DNA from: Prostheceraeus crozeri
Lineage: Eukaryota > Platyhelminthes > Polycladida > Euryleptidae
Assembly (NCBI GenBank): GCA_907163375.1
Contig: CAJQUW010008745.1
Span: forward strand, 62,001-126,000
Direction: 5' to 3'
DNA length: 64,000 nucleotides
Made by a program: the position numbers and the translations under genes. The notes beneath the pieces were generated by a model. That model saw nothing but the letters and a program-made list of their open reading frames with translations. It was not told the origin of the DNA and ran no database searches. Below, one piece after another: positions 24,701 through 39,700 of this stretch. Position 1 is the stretch's first letter, and each line of letters starts with the position of its first letter.

Positions 24701-27700
24701 CAGGTTAATCTTTCGGTTAACCGGTTGCACTTTCTCTTAACCGGTTAAAATCGGTTACGACGGCTGATTAGATTTATCTTGCATAATGAATTATTGTCGA
24801 TAGTTGTGAATGAATAATTGTAATAATGAATGAAAATTGTAGACAAATCTTGACAACTAAATAAATACCGGGAATCCTCATTAAACCGATTTCAACCCGT
24901 TAAAATGTAATCGGTTATCCGGTTGCAGAAAAATTAACCGGTCCCAGCCCTGATTCTATTGCTCAGGATACTTGATCAGGCAAAATTGAGTTACAGCTTC
25001 CAGTATTTTAACTAGGAAAAGCTGAAATGAGAGAAACTATGAAACATTCTTGTAAAAAAGATCCATCATGAAATATTTGATGCGAGACATGAACTGGCTG
25101 TGTTGCGCAGAAATGTGCAAATTGCCTAAGTCGGGCACAGAGGTGATCGTAAGCCATATGATTTGCAGAAGGACGGATATAATTGATAACTAAATAAACC
25201 ACAAAGAAGTTAAATGGACACCGCAGCGTGTTTATCACGAGGTCATTGTAGTCCGTGAAAATGATGCAGCGGTCCGAAGTTTGGGTATTCCTGGTATAAG
25301 ACGACAGCTAAGCATCCAAAATTGCTAATTTGAAGTGATTTCGCATGAAATCATAAATTATGAAAAGCAGGCAATTTCGCAAATTTCGCCAATGTGCAGG
25401 CTAAAACAGAGATTGAGGCCGACCGCCAGACCATTGATTTTAGGCCGGCTTCTTTTATTTTGGTGCGCAGAGTTGGTGTTTTTGACGAATATGTCATCAT
25501 CACATAAATGAATGGACATAACATGGTGTAAAAATTTGTCGATAATTGTGTCTATATATTGTTGCATTGAGTGCGGTATGTACGTTTTCAGAGCAATCTA
25601 TTGTATAGTTCTTTATTTCTGGACAATGATCCGCAGAGTAGGCTAACTATTTAGAGTCATTGCTTGTAGATGACTCCAAAATGCATGAGCAATGGTTGTA
25701 TAAATTTAATACGAACACGGTGATCGTCAATCAGCCATAATTACTTAGCTTAATGTCCATCACAGCAACGGTTTCAAAAAGGCAACCGCACACTGAATGC
25801 AACAACCGAAGAAGTGCGATAGCACGTGAGTTGCATGGTTGATTGCACGTGAGTATGTTGGCAGCCCACGGGATGGATACGTTGTTTTTGTTAGGCTACC
25901 GTATATACAGTACAACCTCTTAGTTCATCTTCCCATTCAGTTTAATTTGATTGATGACACAGTTCTGTGCAGAGCTTCACATATTACATTGCTGGGTAGA
26001 AATATCAGTAATCTATATCACAATATGATTAAAATTCTAATACCATTAGGTATATACGTACAACCAATACATGTCAGCATGCCTAGGTGTCTATACAGAA
26101 ATGTCTGAACAGAAAATTTTCATCAATGTTGATGCAAGATTTACAAATGATGTAGACTAGCCAATTGATACAGAACGCTTCCTAATTGGCCAAATAGAAT
26201 GTAATTGATAAGCACATTATAAATTATCATAAAATTTATGACTTTCACAATTATATTCTTTTTCACATCAATGCATCGGCTTGGAACGTTGAAAAATTCC
26301 ACCATGACTAAATTACTCAATGTTCATTTGCATTTTAAATGAAAAAAGTCCCTACTAGCTATTTTGCAGCGGTATTGGCACTGCCGACTCCATGGCATTT
26401 AATGAAGCTTTAGTGGTTACCAAGAGTAGCATGCATAAACATGATGTGAAACACGAAACTTGAAGCTTGAGCGCAGCATCTATTTCATGATCTACGTTCT
26501 AAGTGTTGAGTAAAATACTAACAGTTGGAAGCTGCAAGCTTTTGACAGATAATTTATTCGCAGACATGTTTCAGTAGGCAACCTAAAGTGATTTCGTTGT
26601 AATTTCCGAAAATCCAGAGTAAACATTCTAGGAAAAACGACAGCAAATTTCCTATGTTTGTCTATCAAGTGAAAGACAATCAGAACTCTCCACTTCATCT
26701 CACGAGAAAACGCTTTAATAAATCATTGTTTGCTGTATGAGGCGTCAACAAACAATCAGGTGATAGCAAAGCAAATTTTTAGATTATTTCACATGTGAAG
26801 CATCTCGTAATCGATACTTTATAATGCGAGTGATATGACGCATGGTTTTAAAAAACTCAATATAGTAATCGATAAGTATGTCAACAGATGCAGTTAAGAA
26901 ATATGTTGCATGCAATGCAAATGAAAAACAAAGAAAAAGGAAACAAAACATACAATAAATATGTGATGTGATCGACTACTAATCATGAACTGCAACACGA
27001 CAGCTACATTCATTCGCCTGACGATGGCCGTCTGTGACGCCCGAAAGGCCTTGTGATTTCAAACAAAAATAAAGTGATAAGCAAACATCGACGCTTTGTG
27101 GCTTCCCATGATGAGAATTATCAGTGATTCAAACCCTCCATTTCCTAAAACATACAATAAAATAGCACATTAACGTGCGCAGAAATAGATCGTCAAATCA
27201 ATGAAAAAAGAGTGTTCATCAGTTTGGACATTTGTTGCTGCGAGTTTTCCCTTCGACAGAATGGAATTGCGAATTTCCCACTGTATAAAAAAGTTGGAGG
27301 GTTCATATGGTGAAGCGGAGGGATGCATCACTTACAATCATCAAAGTGAAAAGAACAAAAGAAGTACACGAGTCCATTTGATTCTGCAAAATGGAATTGA
27401 AGTACAGTGAACCTGCATACTATTCGATATATCTCACATGAATAATAGAATTGAGAGCATGATCTGCATTGCTTTCAGTCGAGAGTAAACGTTTCTTGTT
27501 TTGTTGGTATCTGCGTTGGTCAGTTCATCTTCAGAGCATTTACATTTTCCTTCTTTGTTGTCGCTGATGATACTATCAGGTTGTTCATCTACAGCGACCA
27601 TGCAATTAGATATTATTGTACACGAATTAAGACCAAAAAAGCTTGACACGTGCATTCAGGAGGCGAACGCATTTACGAAGTGCGCAAAGGGATAGTTCAT

Positions 27701-30700
27701 CGCTTAAAGCAAGTGGCCAGAGTTTTCACAGTACAAAAAGCGAATTTTTGCATTTTTTGTACATGATTCGTCCAACTCAAGTCTTTCAAACTTTCAAACC
27801 CAAAATATTAATTGAGTCAACTGTTTTGACAGGAAATGGAAATAATTCTTCATAGACAATTTTTGCCCGATTCATCAGGCTTTATTTTATTTGGTCATTT
27901 CGCACTTGAAGTGATGCAATAAGGAACAGGGTTCAATAAGTTTGATATATCACTGATATCATGTTTTGCACGTTGTTGTAAGTCCGAGTCATGGATTTGA
28001 TGCACGAGTCTCCGAAGGTCTACGAAGCTAGAAATATCTAATCGAATCAATATCGAACGAGGAATACCATCGATAGTCGTTCCAGAAATCGCTATGAACC
28101 GATAGCCTATCATTTGTATTTAATTTTTCTTCTTTCAAATTTGACATCAAGGCACATTTTAAATGAGGCTAGAGCCACATTAGCTTTCACTTCATCCCTT
28201 CGAATCACATTTCCTTCGAATTTAGATAACTGACACTCTTACGGTTTCCCCAAGTGCTGCAATGATGATCGACGACACGGCAGGGAGCGATGCAATGAGA
28301 AATCGCGTACACGAGCACTGATCAAAAATATTTATCAATTGCAGCAAGAGACCAGCAGAGCATTGTTGTTGTCTTGCTTGAGACTTCAGACATCTTCTTC
28401 CGACCACAAACTACTTTTATAATAACATTATATTTTGACCGAAATAATTATTATCATGGCAAAGATTTTCGTCAATTATGCGCATGTGAGCAGATTGACT
28501 AGAAGCTCAATTATGGGTACAAGCTGCATTATTGATAAATCAGTTCATTTCAATTCACAATATATGCTGTAGCTAAAAGGGTTGCATCAATCACGGGATT
28601 TTCTTCTACAGTAGTTTCATTTAATACATTGTTATGAAAATGCATGAAAACCAATCAAAACCATTAATACATGTTTGTTTCCGCGAATCGACGCATTTCT
28701 TTATTAATTATCAATTAATGATCTGTCAAGGAACACCACGTCATGTCATTGTATAATTCTCATTTTTCATTTAATCCCGCTATAATACATCTACATTCTA
28801 CCAATCCTCCGATTTCCCTTGTCCTTTAAGTATATCAACTAAAAATTAAACATGAACTCTTTAAATATAGCTACATGTGTAATTGATAGAGCTGTCGGTG
28901 CGGGAGGTTATTCATGATGAAAATAGGAAGATCAGGTTCTGTTCTAATTTTTTGACGTTTTAATGTAACAGAAGTATATCAATTCACCTGTCGCGCTACC
29001 AGTTATACATGTACACTGTTTATACACTAACAGTATCAATGGTACTGTGTCTTGATACTACCCTTGATACTTTCTGTGTACAGACGAAACTCGGCGGGTG
29101 AATTGGTATACTTTTATTGCAATAATGCGCGGGAGACAGCCTCTGTTTTCCAATCTGCATGTGCAATAATGCATCAATATCTGATATGTGGAGATAGTGA
29201 TCGGAAACTGAAGCTGTTTTTTCTAATAAAATCCACATTTTACAACGCACGACAAAAATGTCAATTTGAAAATTGCGGACAGGTTTTAATATTGTCGTAC
29301 ATTTTGTGATCAGCCCATACTATGATTTACTATTTTTTATTAATTTTAGCAAGATTTAGCAAGCTTCTTCATTTGATATTGTTTTTTAAGGCTTACTCAA
29401 GTTACTAGTTATTAATACCAATCAGTTTTTTTGATCAGGATTGCTTCTTTACCTCATAAATTGAGTCTATTTTGAAAAATGTTGCTTTGAGTTGCCAATT
29501 CACAAATAGACATAGTAAACGCTGCACGATGTCACCTTCCTTATATAGATCTTCAGAATGCTCATAGTTACCGTGTTCTCTATATTATAAGCCCGGGGGC
29601 GTCTATTATTATCAAATGATTCTTGGGGGGCTTGTATTAAAGAGGGGCGTTTATTAGAGAGGGGGCTTCTATGACATTGTGATATTTCATACAATGACAA
29701 ATTAGAAGCTTTTATTAATGGCAATTAATATCAATTAAAAATTACCGATCTTCCGTCTATAGATATATTTTATACATAACTATATTACATCAAAACTGTT
29801 AACACAAAATTAAGAGTTATAGCAAAATATTACTCACTCGCAGTGTCACTGCCATCGTTGCCAGAAAGGCTGGTAATTGAAGAGTCACTGGAAGTTTCGA
29901 CTTCTTGTTCAATGTCAATTGGAAGGCTTTTCACACGTCTCTCTTGAAGCTTCGACAAAATGTCAAGTTGCTTTACAGCAAAGACATTACCGTCGTCTGA
30001 TCCACTCAATCCACACACTTGAAAGGATTTTTTGATGATATCAGTTGAAATACTGTTCCATGCCTGGATGACCCACTGGCACATCAGCAGTTTTGTTGGT
30101 GGTCGAAGATTACCAGCTTCCGTTCGATTTTGTACTAATGAACCCGTTGATGACATCCAATCTTCATAGCATTGAGAATAAGCTGCTTTAAATGGCTTGT
30201 TCCAACTTACGTCAGGAGGCTGGAGCAAACCTGTACATCCTCCTGGAATCATGGCTGAGTCGGTATTGAATTTGTTTAATTTCTTCTTCACCGCTTTTGT
30301 CTGATGGCATCGAAATGAGTCCCAAACAAGGAGACGACGTCCGAATGCGAAATGTCCCCAAACTTCTTCAATCCATTGCATCGTTGAGGCCTCACTCATC
30401 CATCCATTTTCGGTAAATTTGACGATGGCTCGACCTTTCAAATTTTGTAGATCAGATGGAAATCGCTTTCCTTTGAAAACTATAAAAGGTTTCAATTTCG
30501 TACCGTCTGCAAGATCAGCAAGCATGACTGTAAATTTGTTTTTGTGATTACCAGTTGAACAAATGAACCGATTTCACACCCGTTTCAGTAACTGTTGTTT
30601 GCTGGATCGCATCGACCCAAATCGCCGTTTCATCTGCGGCTCCAACTGAGCGATCGGGATAGCAACAATTTCTTCTGAGACCATCGACGTCAATCAAGAA

Positions 30701-33700
30701 ACCTATAGCTTTGTCCTCTACATCTTCCGGAAGTTTTTGAGCTATAGTAGTTCGACGTCGGAGGCTTAAGTTATTTCTAACAAGAAATTCACTTAGCCAG
30801 CCTTCACTGGCACTGAATGGATCATTGTCGTTTTCTTTTGTTTCATGAAATATACTTTTGGCTTTTCTCTGAATCATTTTTCTGCTGACACGAAGGTTGT
30901 CTCTTCTTCTATCTTGAATCCATTTTATCAACTGTTCGTCCAGTTGGTCGCATCTTAGTGGTCTTCCACCTACACTCAATCGTTTACTTTCTTTGAATTG
31001 GATATCGAAGTAAGTAGAACTTTTTGCTTACACCATTCTCTGATGCGTTTGACAGCAAATTGAAATTCACGAGCAGCTTTCTTCTTTGAAGTCCGTTTAG
31101 CGAAGTGTATAGCTGATAATTTCTCGGCCATAGAATATGATTTTCTTCTCTGCTTCGTATCCATTCTAACACAACTACACCATCAAAATGACGAGAATTT
31201 TAACCTTCATGAGCGGATGTTATTTCAGACATCAGGTTTTCCCACTGGGATAAAAATAGCATCGAACGAGAGAACAAGTCTTTGAAGGCACGGTATTTCA
31301 ATTCACAAAGACCTGTTATTGTAGAGGGGGCCTCTATTGGAAAGGGGGCGTTTATCAAAGTTTCCATTTTCATGGGGGCTTTTATTAGCGTATATGGGGG
31401 CGTATATTAGAGAGTAGGCTCATGATAGAGAGAATACGTACTCTTGATTATATGCAATGACCGAAAGGCTCGATCCAAAGGAGAGGCTGATCATAATAAG
31501 GTAGGAGAAACATGAAGCATGTAATTGAAACACAATCACAGTATACTTTAATTGCAATTACAATTACACATTTTAATTTTCCACCTTACATTCACAAATA
31601 CATTTCATCTTCTTAATTACACCATACAGTTATTATTGCCTACATCATCAACTTGGTCATCGTGATGCCTGCATGTGAGATTTGCAGATCATCATCCTGT
31701 ATATATTTTTGCATCCTACACCGACACAGCAGCATGGGTATAAAATATGTTAATTTCAATGTCACAAGCTGCGCTGAGATGCAAAGTGAAAACATCTTTC
31801 AAAATGCCTGTTAAATTATGGATAGCTACCTCTGACTGTTGAAAACGACCATGCAAAAGCGCTTAGGGACACTTTTCACATTGTAGCATGTCCCAAATTT
31901 CAAATAAAGTCTCTAGATGATACGTCATTTCCTGACCTATCTCTTTGTGCGTGTTATATATGTGAGAACAATTGAATAACGATTCATTTTTCAGTTCCAA
32001 TCATTCCAACTTACCTCCTTGATTTAGAAGAAAAGAAGCAGCTCATTAAATCCTCCATTGTGAATGTTACATCGCCAACTGACAATTCTACTTTGATTGT
32101 CAATTCCGTAAAGAAAGCATTGACACGTTTACATCATGGAAAAGGACTGATCAATGAAAATAAAGCCATTGGATGGTTATTTTCATCGAAAGCAATCGTG
32201 CAATTCATATGGAACCCATGCAGTGGAAAAATTTCTAATCTGTGAGTTTCCAAAGTGTTCACTTCCTTTTGTATTCATCTTTTAGAGATAATAAGATGAT
32301 GCTTGTTGAACATATTTCATTTACTCAGTACTTGCCTAGCCAAAAGGTCCTCAAGAGCGGCCTCCCCAATCCCGCGATCAGCTAAAAGTAGCTAAGTAGG
32401 GTCTGAATTTGCTTTAATAGGTGCGACTTCCACACTCGAGTGGTCAGCGACCCATTAAGCATATTACATGTATATTGTGACCCATTAAAAAAATTAGATT
32501 GCTAAACACTTATTAAAATACCAAGGGCTGTAGCCTACTTGTGATTTCGTAGCTGTCACAGCTTGAATGAGTTGGCTAAAGGCTTGACGCTTCCTGATTT
32601 TGTTGGTGCATTAAGTACAATTTTAAATAATTTTCATCACAACTTTGCATACAATTGTTATAGGGGATTGATTGATTCAAGCTTTTCATGCAGTCAGTTC
32701 ACGATCAAGAAAATACAGTGCATGCGTCTACAAATGTTAATTTACTTTATGCAGCCAATAATTTATTAATTTTTCTAAATGAAACTGCTATTATACTTTT
32801 TAATTGTCTCTCCATATGAAATACATAATCCGCTTGGCTAAACTCCCACTATTTTTTGAAAATAAAACAAGTCGGTTGATTTTGACCACCCTTTTTATTA
32901 TTAGGATTATTTTGAGCTTGGTATTTAAAGGGCTTACCAGAAGTTCATTCACCTCAAGACGATGACACATGTAGAAGCTAGGCGGACAAAAAGAAAACTC
33001 GAATGGCAGAAATTGTCTTTCATTGCTAACGGATTGCTGTGAATGTTCCGATCTCCACGATTCCCTCAGATTCGAGGAATTCAGATTACTGCGAAGAAGT
33101 TTTGTCTGTAATTGATACTTTAATTCTATAGATAACAGTCGCAATAAGCCGGTAAGTATATAATATTACTGAAGCAATTTTGACATCTAAGCGTCTGAAC
33201 TATACTCCTCAAAGCTTCTTTCGTCAATGATTGGTTACATTTGGCCATTAAATTGCTGCAGCACTTACTTTTTGACAAATAGTATTTCAGTACATGTATA
33301 TAAAGCGTCTGAAAAATCACTGCTCCAAAACAAAAAGTCCAAAATGATAATTGATTCATTAGGGTATACTTGTTCGGTCACTCAACACAAAAGTACATAA
33401 AATTCAACAAATATTAAGTGCCAAAAGAACCTGATTAGTCCGTTCCATCAATCAAACGATCCTCAGCCCTTCATGAAAAAATTATTGTTGCTTTGCATAT
33501 CAACGCTACAGCTTGTATAAAATCATCTAAGTGGAAGTTCGGGACATTTTACGATACCGGTAATGTTTTTTAATGCAGTTTGTGATAATGCAAGTTCTTC
33601 AGGATAAGCTACAATATTTAATGAAATCAATAGCAAATTACTGATAAAGTAACTGCTATTCTTCTTCTTTCAATGCTGCATTGTTACCAAGAACCAAAAG

Positions 33701-36700
33701 AAAGGAGGAATAAGTTAAAAGTTAATAGTGTACATGTCCTCTTGATACTCAATGCAAAATGTCGATAAGATTTATTTTTTTACTGATCTTCGTCGAGAAA
33801 TGTGAAGGTGCCATTTACTCTGTCCGAGGAAAATTTGACTTCATCTGATATCATTTTTAGTTCCCATTTGAAACCTGAGCAATAAATCATCTCAGTGTTT
33901 GTGTTCTTCTGCTTCGTACGAAGTGCCTCCATTAAACGAGGAGTATCCACTCATGAATTGTAGCGAGGTAAAGTTTTACGTTTCATCAATCAAACATCGC
34001 CATGATGCTCCCATGAGCAGATTCTATCTCTAACTATGCACCGGAAACACATCGCCAGTTTGTATCGGTTGGTGTCATATATATTGACGGTGGCATCGGT
34101 AAATTTATCATGGGAATTACTTCATGTGGACTCGATTTTATTCGAAAAATATTTTTTCATATTATTTGAGGTGTGATTTCTACTGGTGTGATATTCGTAT
34201 ATTTTACCGCATCGCTCTCTTTACTTGCACTAGGTACAAGTACACAGTCGCAATGCAACTGAAACTTGAAATTTACACAAAAGCACCGAATGCGAACCAA
34301 TTCAATCGAACGAAACTTGAAGATTTGTCGGAAATTATTCATTCATAAAATAGAAATCAAGTTACACATAATCCAGTCATGGAAGCAAATGAAGTATATT
34401 ATTTAACACACATCATGAAGACCAAAATTTATCAGAGTCATATAAACAAAAAAGTGAAGACTTTTGTCGAGTTGTCATGATTTAGGGTGCAATTAGACAT
34501 TCAGAACGGTCTCTTTGACGAAGTAGGAACTGGCACAAGCAGTGTGATGTAGGTCTAATGGCACAATGTACTGAGTGAGATGTCTTCAACTTTCTCCGAA
34601 TGACACTTTGTCAGATCAAGTAATAAGAAATGTTGCATTACTTCTTTAAAAAAAGTTGCACAGTATTCCATTGTAGTGTGAGAAGATTGCAAAATGAAAT
34701 GTTATCGATGCAAAATCGTGATATTAGAATTATTGATTATAGATATTAGATGTATATTGAAGTAATTTAGAATGTTATTTAAAACAGCTCTGTAAATAAT
34801 AACAAGTGCTGGAAGATTAGAAGAAAATAGCCTTGAAGTATCATAGAATTTAATAACTTCGATGTCTACATACATGTATAACATGATTAAAATACAGGGT
34901 TGTAATTTGTATGTATTTTTTCCATTTTGAAAACCCTAAGATTTAGCTCGAAATCATTTGTAGAACAAAATCATATACTTTTCCACGAGCGCTTCCCACG
35001 TCATCATCAGGCATCTGTAAATAAATATGACGTTTGATGATGCCACAAAAGTCAAATTTTGCTGGTACATAATATCAGACTAGATGGAGTGCATTTGCGC
35101 TGTTGACGAAATATCTAAAATTTTTCCTCTCACTTCAATCAAGACATTTCATTAATACATTATTACTTATAAATCACTATATTCACATCATAATGCTAGG
35201 CATTTTTAAGCAGAAGATTGGAAAGCAAATTAGGTGACTGTTATATAGAGATCAGTTTCTCTCACGAAATTTGATCGAATTGCAAGTTGCATATTTTGAT
35301 CACCTACATGTGAACAGCTTTACATCTGAAGGATTCATTAGGATCAAATTTTATATTGATTAGGAATGTTACTAATACGCAGCAAAATTATAAATTCTAG
35401 TTCAATTCAACACGTCGTACATGCTCATCAATAATAATAAATATGTAGTAGCATGCAGCAACATTGCCCGAATGAATTCAAAAATATTACTTCGGCAAAA
35501 TGAGGCTGTCAAATTCTCTTTATGCCAAAATAATTATAGCCATTGTTGATATCTGTTGGGATCTTAAATAGTGTTGATAAAGATGGCGTACTTTAAAAGC
35601 ATGCCTTAATACATGGCTCAAGAATCAATTTCAAAATCAATTTCAAAATCAATGCTTTGCAACTGCATTATGAAACATCGCACAAAAATTTGTTTTGAAC
35701 CTTATTTCAATCTACAATGCGTTTTAAAATCAGGATTGCAAAACAGATTTGAAACATTGCTTTGAAATTGCATCCATTGAAAAAAGCAGCTATTCAAGTG
35801 ATATTAGAAATACTGTCATAGATAAAATACTACATGCGGTAATATAATCCTACGTTATGTGTAATGAGGTAATTGGTGAATGAAAATCTTGCCATCAAAT
35901 CCATCTTAACAGCAGCAAAAGATGCTTGTGATAGTTATATGCTATCAGTCAAGAATACATTATTAATTTGCATACATTTATCATATATCGCATGTCATAA
36001 TGTAGAAAAACAAAACGCGAAGAAAACGATAAGGACAATGTTTTATTCAAAACATGGTTTTATGCAAGGCATGTCTTTAAGCAAAATCTTTATCCTCTTA
36101 ATCTTTATCTTTGTTACTAAAGACCGAAAGGTCAACTACATGGCGCTTGAATTGATCGCAATTGATGAGGATTGGTTTCTCATTTATGAAGATAAATACA
36201 TGTAGTTGTCTCTTTAGTATTTAGCATTTCACAACTAAGGAACTTATTTCCTAATTATTGAATAATTAACCAGGTGTTTATATTTTGCATTTGACAATTG
36301 TAATGTGGACGTCATACTGCAGGCTCATAACAATTATATAACAACAAGCACTAACACCATTTGTCAATGAAATTCTTGAAGCGCATTTGAAAATTTAATG
36401 CTTTGACTAATCTACAAATTAATCATACAGCACTATTATCAGAATGAGGGAGAGTAGTTATATCTAAATCAATCGTGAGATTAAAATTGAAAGACAACGT
36501 ATCTATTTATAAAAAACGCCGGCATAGTGTGGGTGATTTTGTTATTTGTGTCATTTAAGTCATCATATTCACTCTACTTTCCTGTGTTCTTTGCTTAAAC
36601 AAACTGTTTGATGCAACCATCACACCTATATTCCCTCTTTCGTAATCAAGAGACATAAACAAGCACTACTGAACCGAAACCTCATCAGAAGGATAAATAA

Positions 36701-39700
36701 ATGCTAATTACCACTATTGATCGACTTGTAAACTATTAATACAAATAACCATTCCGTCAAATTGTCAATTATTGCAAGTAGAGTCGGAAAGTCACAATGA
36801 GCAAATTTTCCCAGTTTGTAATGCATCAATTACTTGATAGCAGTGAATAAACACGATGTCATGAATTTTTAAACACAACTTTAGTAAACGACGTAATAGT
36901 ACTTCTACGTTAAAAACAATTCAGCGTATAAAGTTGACTGACAAAACCTTACAGATTTTCAAATGCTGTGAATTCATGCTCTTGTAAAATAAAAATTATC
37001 ATGTCTGATAGTATTTGAAGGCACATGTATTGCACACAAATGCAGAATATTAAATATTGAGTCACGTCACCAATCAAACATAAAATTTCGATTGAGGATG
37101 GGAGCAGAATCGAGAAATCAAATTATCCATCAAATGCAGCCCATTCACTAAGCCAAAATATTGGACTTTCTTGATGAGAACTTTCTTCAATGAAAATATA
37201 ATAAAGCATTTAATCGTTATGCTACATGTTGCATTTATTGCAAAGTAATAAAGACCGATGCAAAACGAATAAAATGTGTGCGTATCATATTCCAAGTGCA
37301 AAATGCTCGACAAGTCATTAATTGGTAGGACCACCCTTAACAGAAATAGACCTCTCCCTTTGAGGCATTATATCCAGGCAAAATCAAATTAAGTATTGGA
37401 CAAAATTATCAATGGTCTTTTGTTGAATTGCCCCACTCCCTGAAAAATGGAAAACCTTCTAGAGATCTTTCTTTTGACCATGTTCCAGACGTACACAATG
37501 TGACTAAGATCCGGTGATCTTGCGGGTCAGTGAATCTCTCGATTCCCCCAACTCTGTAGAAATGTTTTTACCAACAATGGTGTGCCAGAGAGCTGCCACC
37601 AGACACCGACAATTAAGGTGGACCTCTGCATCTCTTCAGGAAGCCGGTGAAGTGGTCTTGTGGTAGAGTGCTCGCTCTGTCACTGGGAGACCCGGGTTCA
37701 AAGCTTGGTCGGGTCAAACATAAGACTTTTAAAATAGGTACAATCTGCGTTCTTGCTAAGCACTCAGCAGGAAAGATTGAGAGTGGGATAAATCGAACTC
37801 GGCGACATGAAAGAGTGGCGCATCGCCGAATGTGCTTCCGAGTATAGCCAAGGAACATTCATTTTTATTTTTTGAGCTGAATATTTTTGCAGATTCAGGT
37901 TGTTTATTAAGGTGAATTGATAATTAAATTCACTGAAAGCAATCGCGCGGCAATAGTGTGTTAATTCCTTTTTTATTTTTGCACACGTATTTATAATTGA
38001 AGTTTGTTTTTACATTTTTACACTACAATAGAAGTAAGAAGTGGATTTAAGTAATGCTGAGAATGACAATCTGCTGCTCAAATTCATTGCTAAACAAAAC
38101 GTGCTGTGCCTATAAGAAATTCTGTGAATGTTATTTTTGTACGCAGAGAAGCATGTTTGTTTAACTACAACATGCAATAAACTCATCATCACGACGCTTC
38201 ATTAGCTTCAACAAAAATTTAGCCCAGCGAGGCATCGCCAAAGATATCGCATTTCGAGCTACTGTGGTAGATGCCCTAAAAGTGCAATCATAATCATAAA
38301 AATGACAAATCTCATTTTGAGTTATTAGATGAATGTTTGATCATTATGTTATTGAGTGTACCAAATCCAAAAGTGCATGGATCTGCATAAGTAAATGGAA
38401 TTTTGCGAAGTTTGACGCGCAATAACTTCCAAGACGACTGGAAGTTAGACGTAAGAATACGACTTAAGAATTGTTATATTACGGATGTTGGGTGATACTC
38501 TACAAACTAAAAGTAATAAGAAGCTCGTGCGCGAATTTAGGAAGAAAACGTCAGTAGCTCTTGCACTATTGCCTTCAGTTATGACATCAGTTATGACATC
38601 CGATTTCACATGCCATTAGCTCGAGGTCAAATGAGTTCGCTCCTTTAAGATAAAATAACAACCAAATAAAGACTGGCCGGGAATGTATGACACTATGTGA
38701 ACTAAAGCGACAAAATTCCACTATCGACGTCATTATCAATCAAATCAAAAAGGTACTCAACGAATCGGAATCGAATTAAGCTTGGAATTGATTTTTATGT
38801 TGGAGGTTAAATTGTCTCGTAAAATGACGAAGCCTCTGGCAGGGTACAAGGAATGGAAATAAATTGATAGTCAATATTTCGACTTCCTTCTTCTAGGTAA
38901 ACACATGCACTGATCAAAGTATGTGTGTAAATATGTAGTGTCGTAAATGAAAAGTCGAAATATTGACAATTAACTGCATTTTCACTTCTAGGATACGGCC
39001 AGATGCAATCATTTGAAGTATCATTATACACTGCAACACCTTTACAAATGTGCTGTAAATGGCCTTATTTAATTAAGGCTAATTTGCTTTTCTAGATATG
39101 GAAATTTCACCTTGATCCTAATTGGTCTATTGACAATGTTAATCACATGCTCATGTAAGTATGCAAATGATTTAATCGCAAAAATCCGATGTTAAAGTTT
39201 GATGCGATGTATTATTCAAATTGCAGTTTATGCATTTGGAGAGTCCTATACAGTTTTATTCGTGGGTCGTGCTATTCATGGTGTTGCAGCTAGCGCTATT
39301 GGAGTTGGAGGTAGGCTGCATTTATCATGTTCAACTTGATCACATTATGGTCATCATGGTTTCATTGTTGCATATACTCGACATACTAAGCATGTTGAGG
39401 TCAATAATGTCTTCAAATAATGTGCAACATTACACAATGCTCACAGTTACATAAATTCTGAAGGTTTAAAATTAAGTCTGTTCTTATTAAGAGGACTGAG
39501 CATCGCTCCCATAGACAGGAAAATCAGGAAAGTCAAATTTTAGTATAACATGAATTGAAGATTATTAAACCAAATATTACAAAATGACAAGCATAAATCT
39601 CGACATGGGTATATTACATTTTGTGTTCGTCAGCAGGAAAACCCAATCAGTTTTGTATCTTTTAATTTCCCGCATGCCTTGGTTTATGGACCCAGAGGAC

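Larger units (their letters stand above)
21752..31994 (+). other. Intron 1 of the SLC18-like gene
   Basis: 10.2 kb. Holds the inverted hammerhead-like pair, a hAT MITE and the pogo element. CCTGACGATGGCC...CGAAAGGCC at 27017 is another orphan retroelement-tail motif. 22050-24650 and 25000-29550 show nothing else I can name. Confidence 0.75.
32242..39095 (+). other. Intron 2 of the SLC18-like gene
   Basis: 6.9 kb. Holds the repeat at 32985, a small inverted-repeat segment at about 35630-35775 (CAATTTCAAAATCAATGC facing GCTTTGAAATTG) and the SINE at 37646. Otherwise unassigned. Confidence 0.75.

Noticed and set aside
37320-37640. Possible Tc1/mariner-like remnant before the SINE
   Set aside because: A few words looked transposase-like, but no motif could be supported in any frame.
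37652-37720. A functional tRNA gene
   Set aside because: A and B boxes are present but the sequence runs into a SINE body and does not close an acceptor stem.
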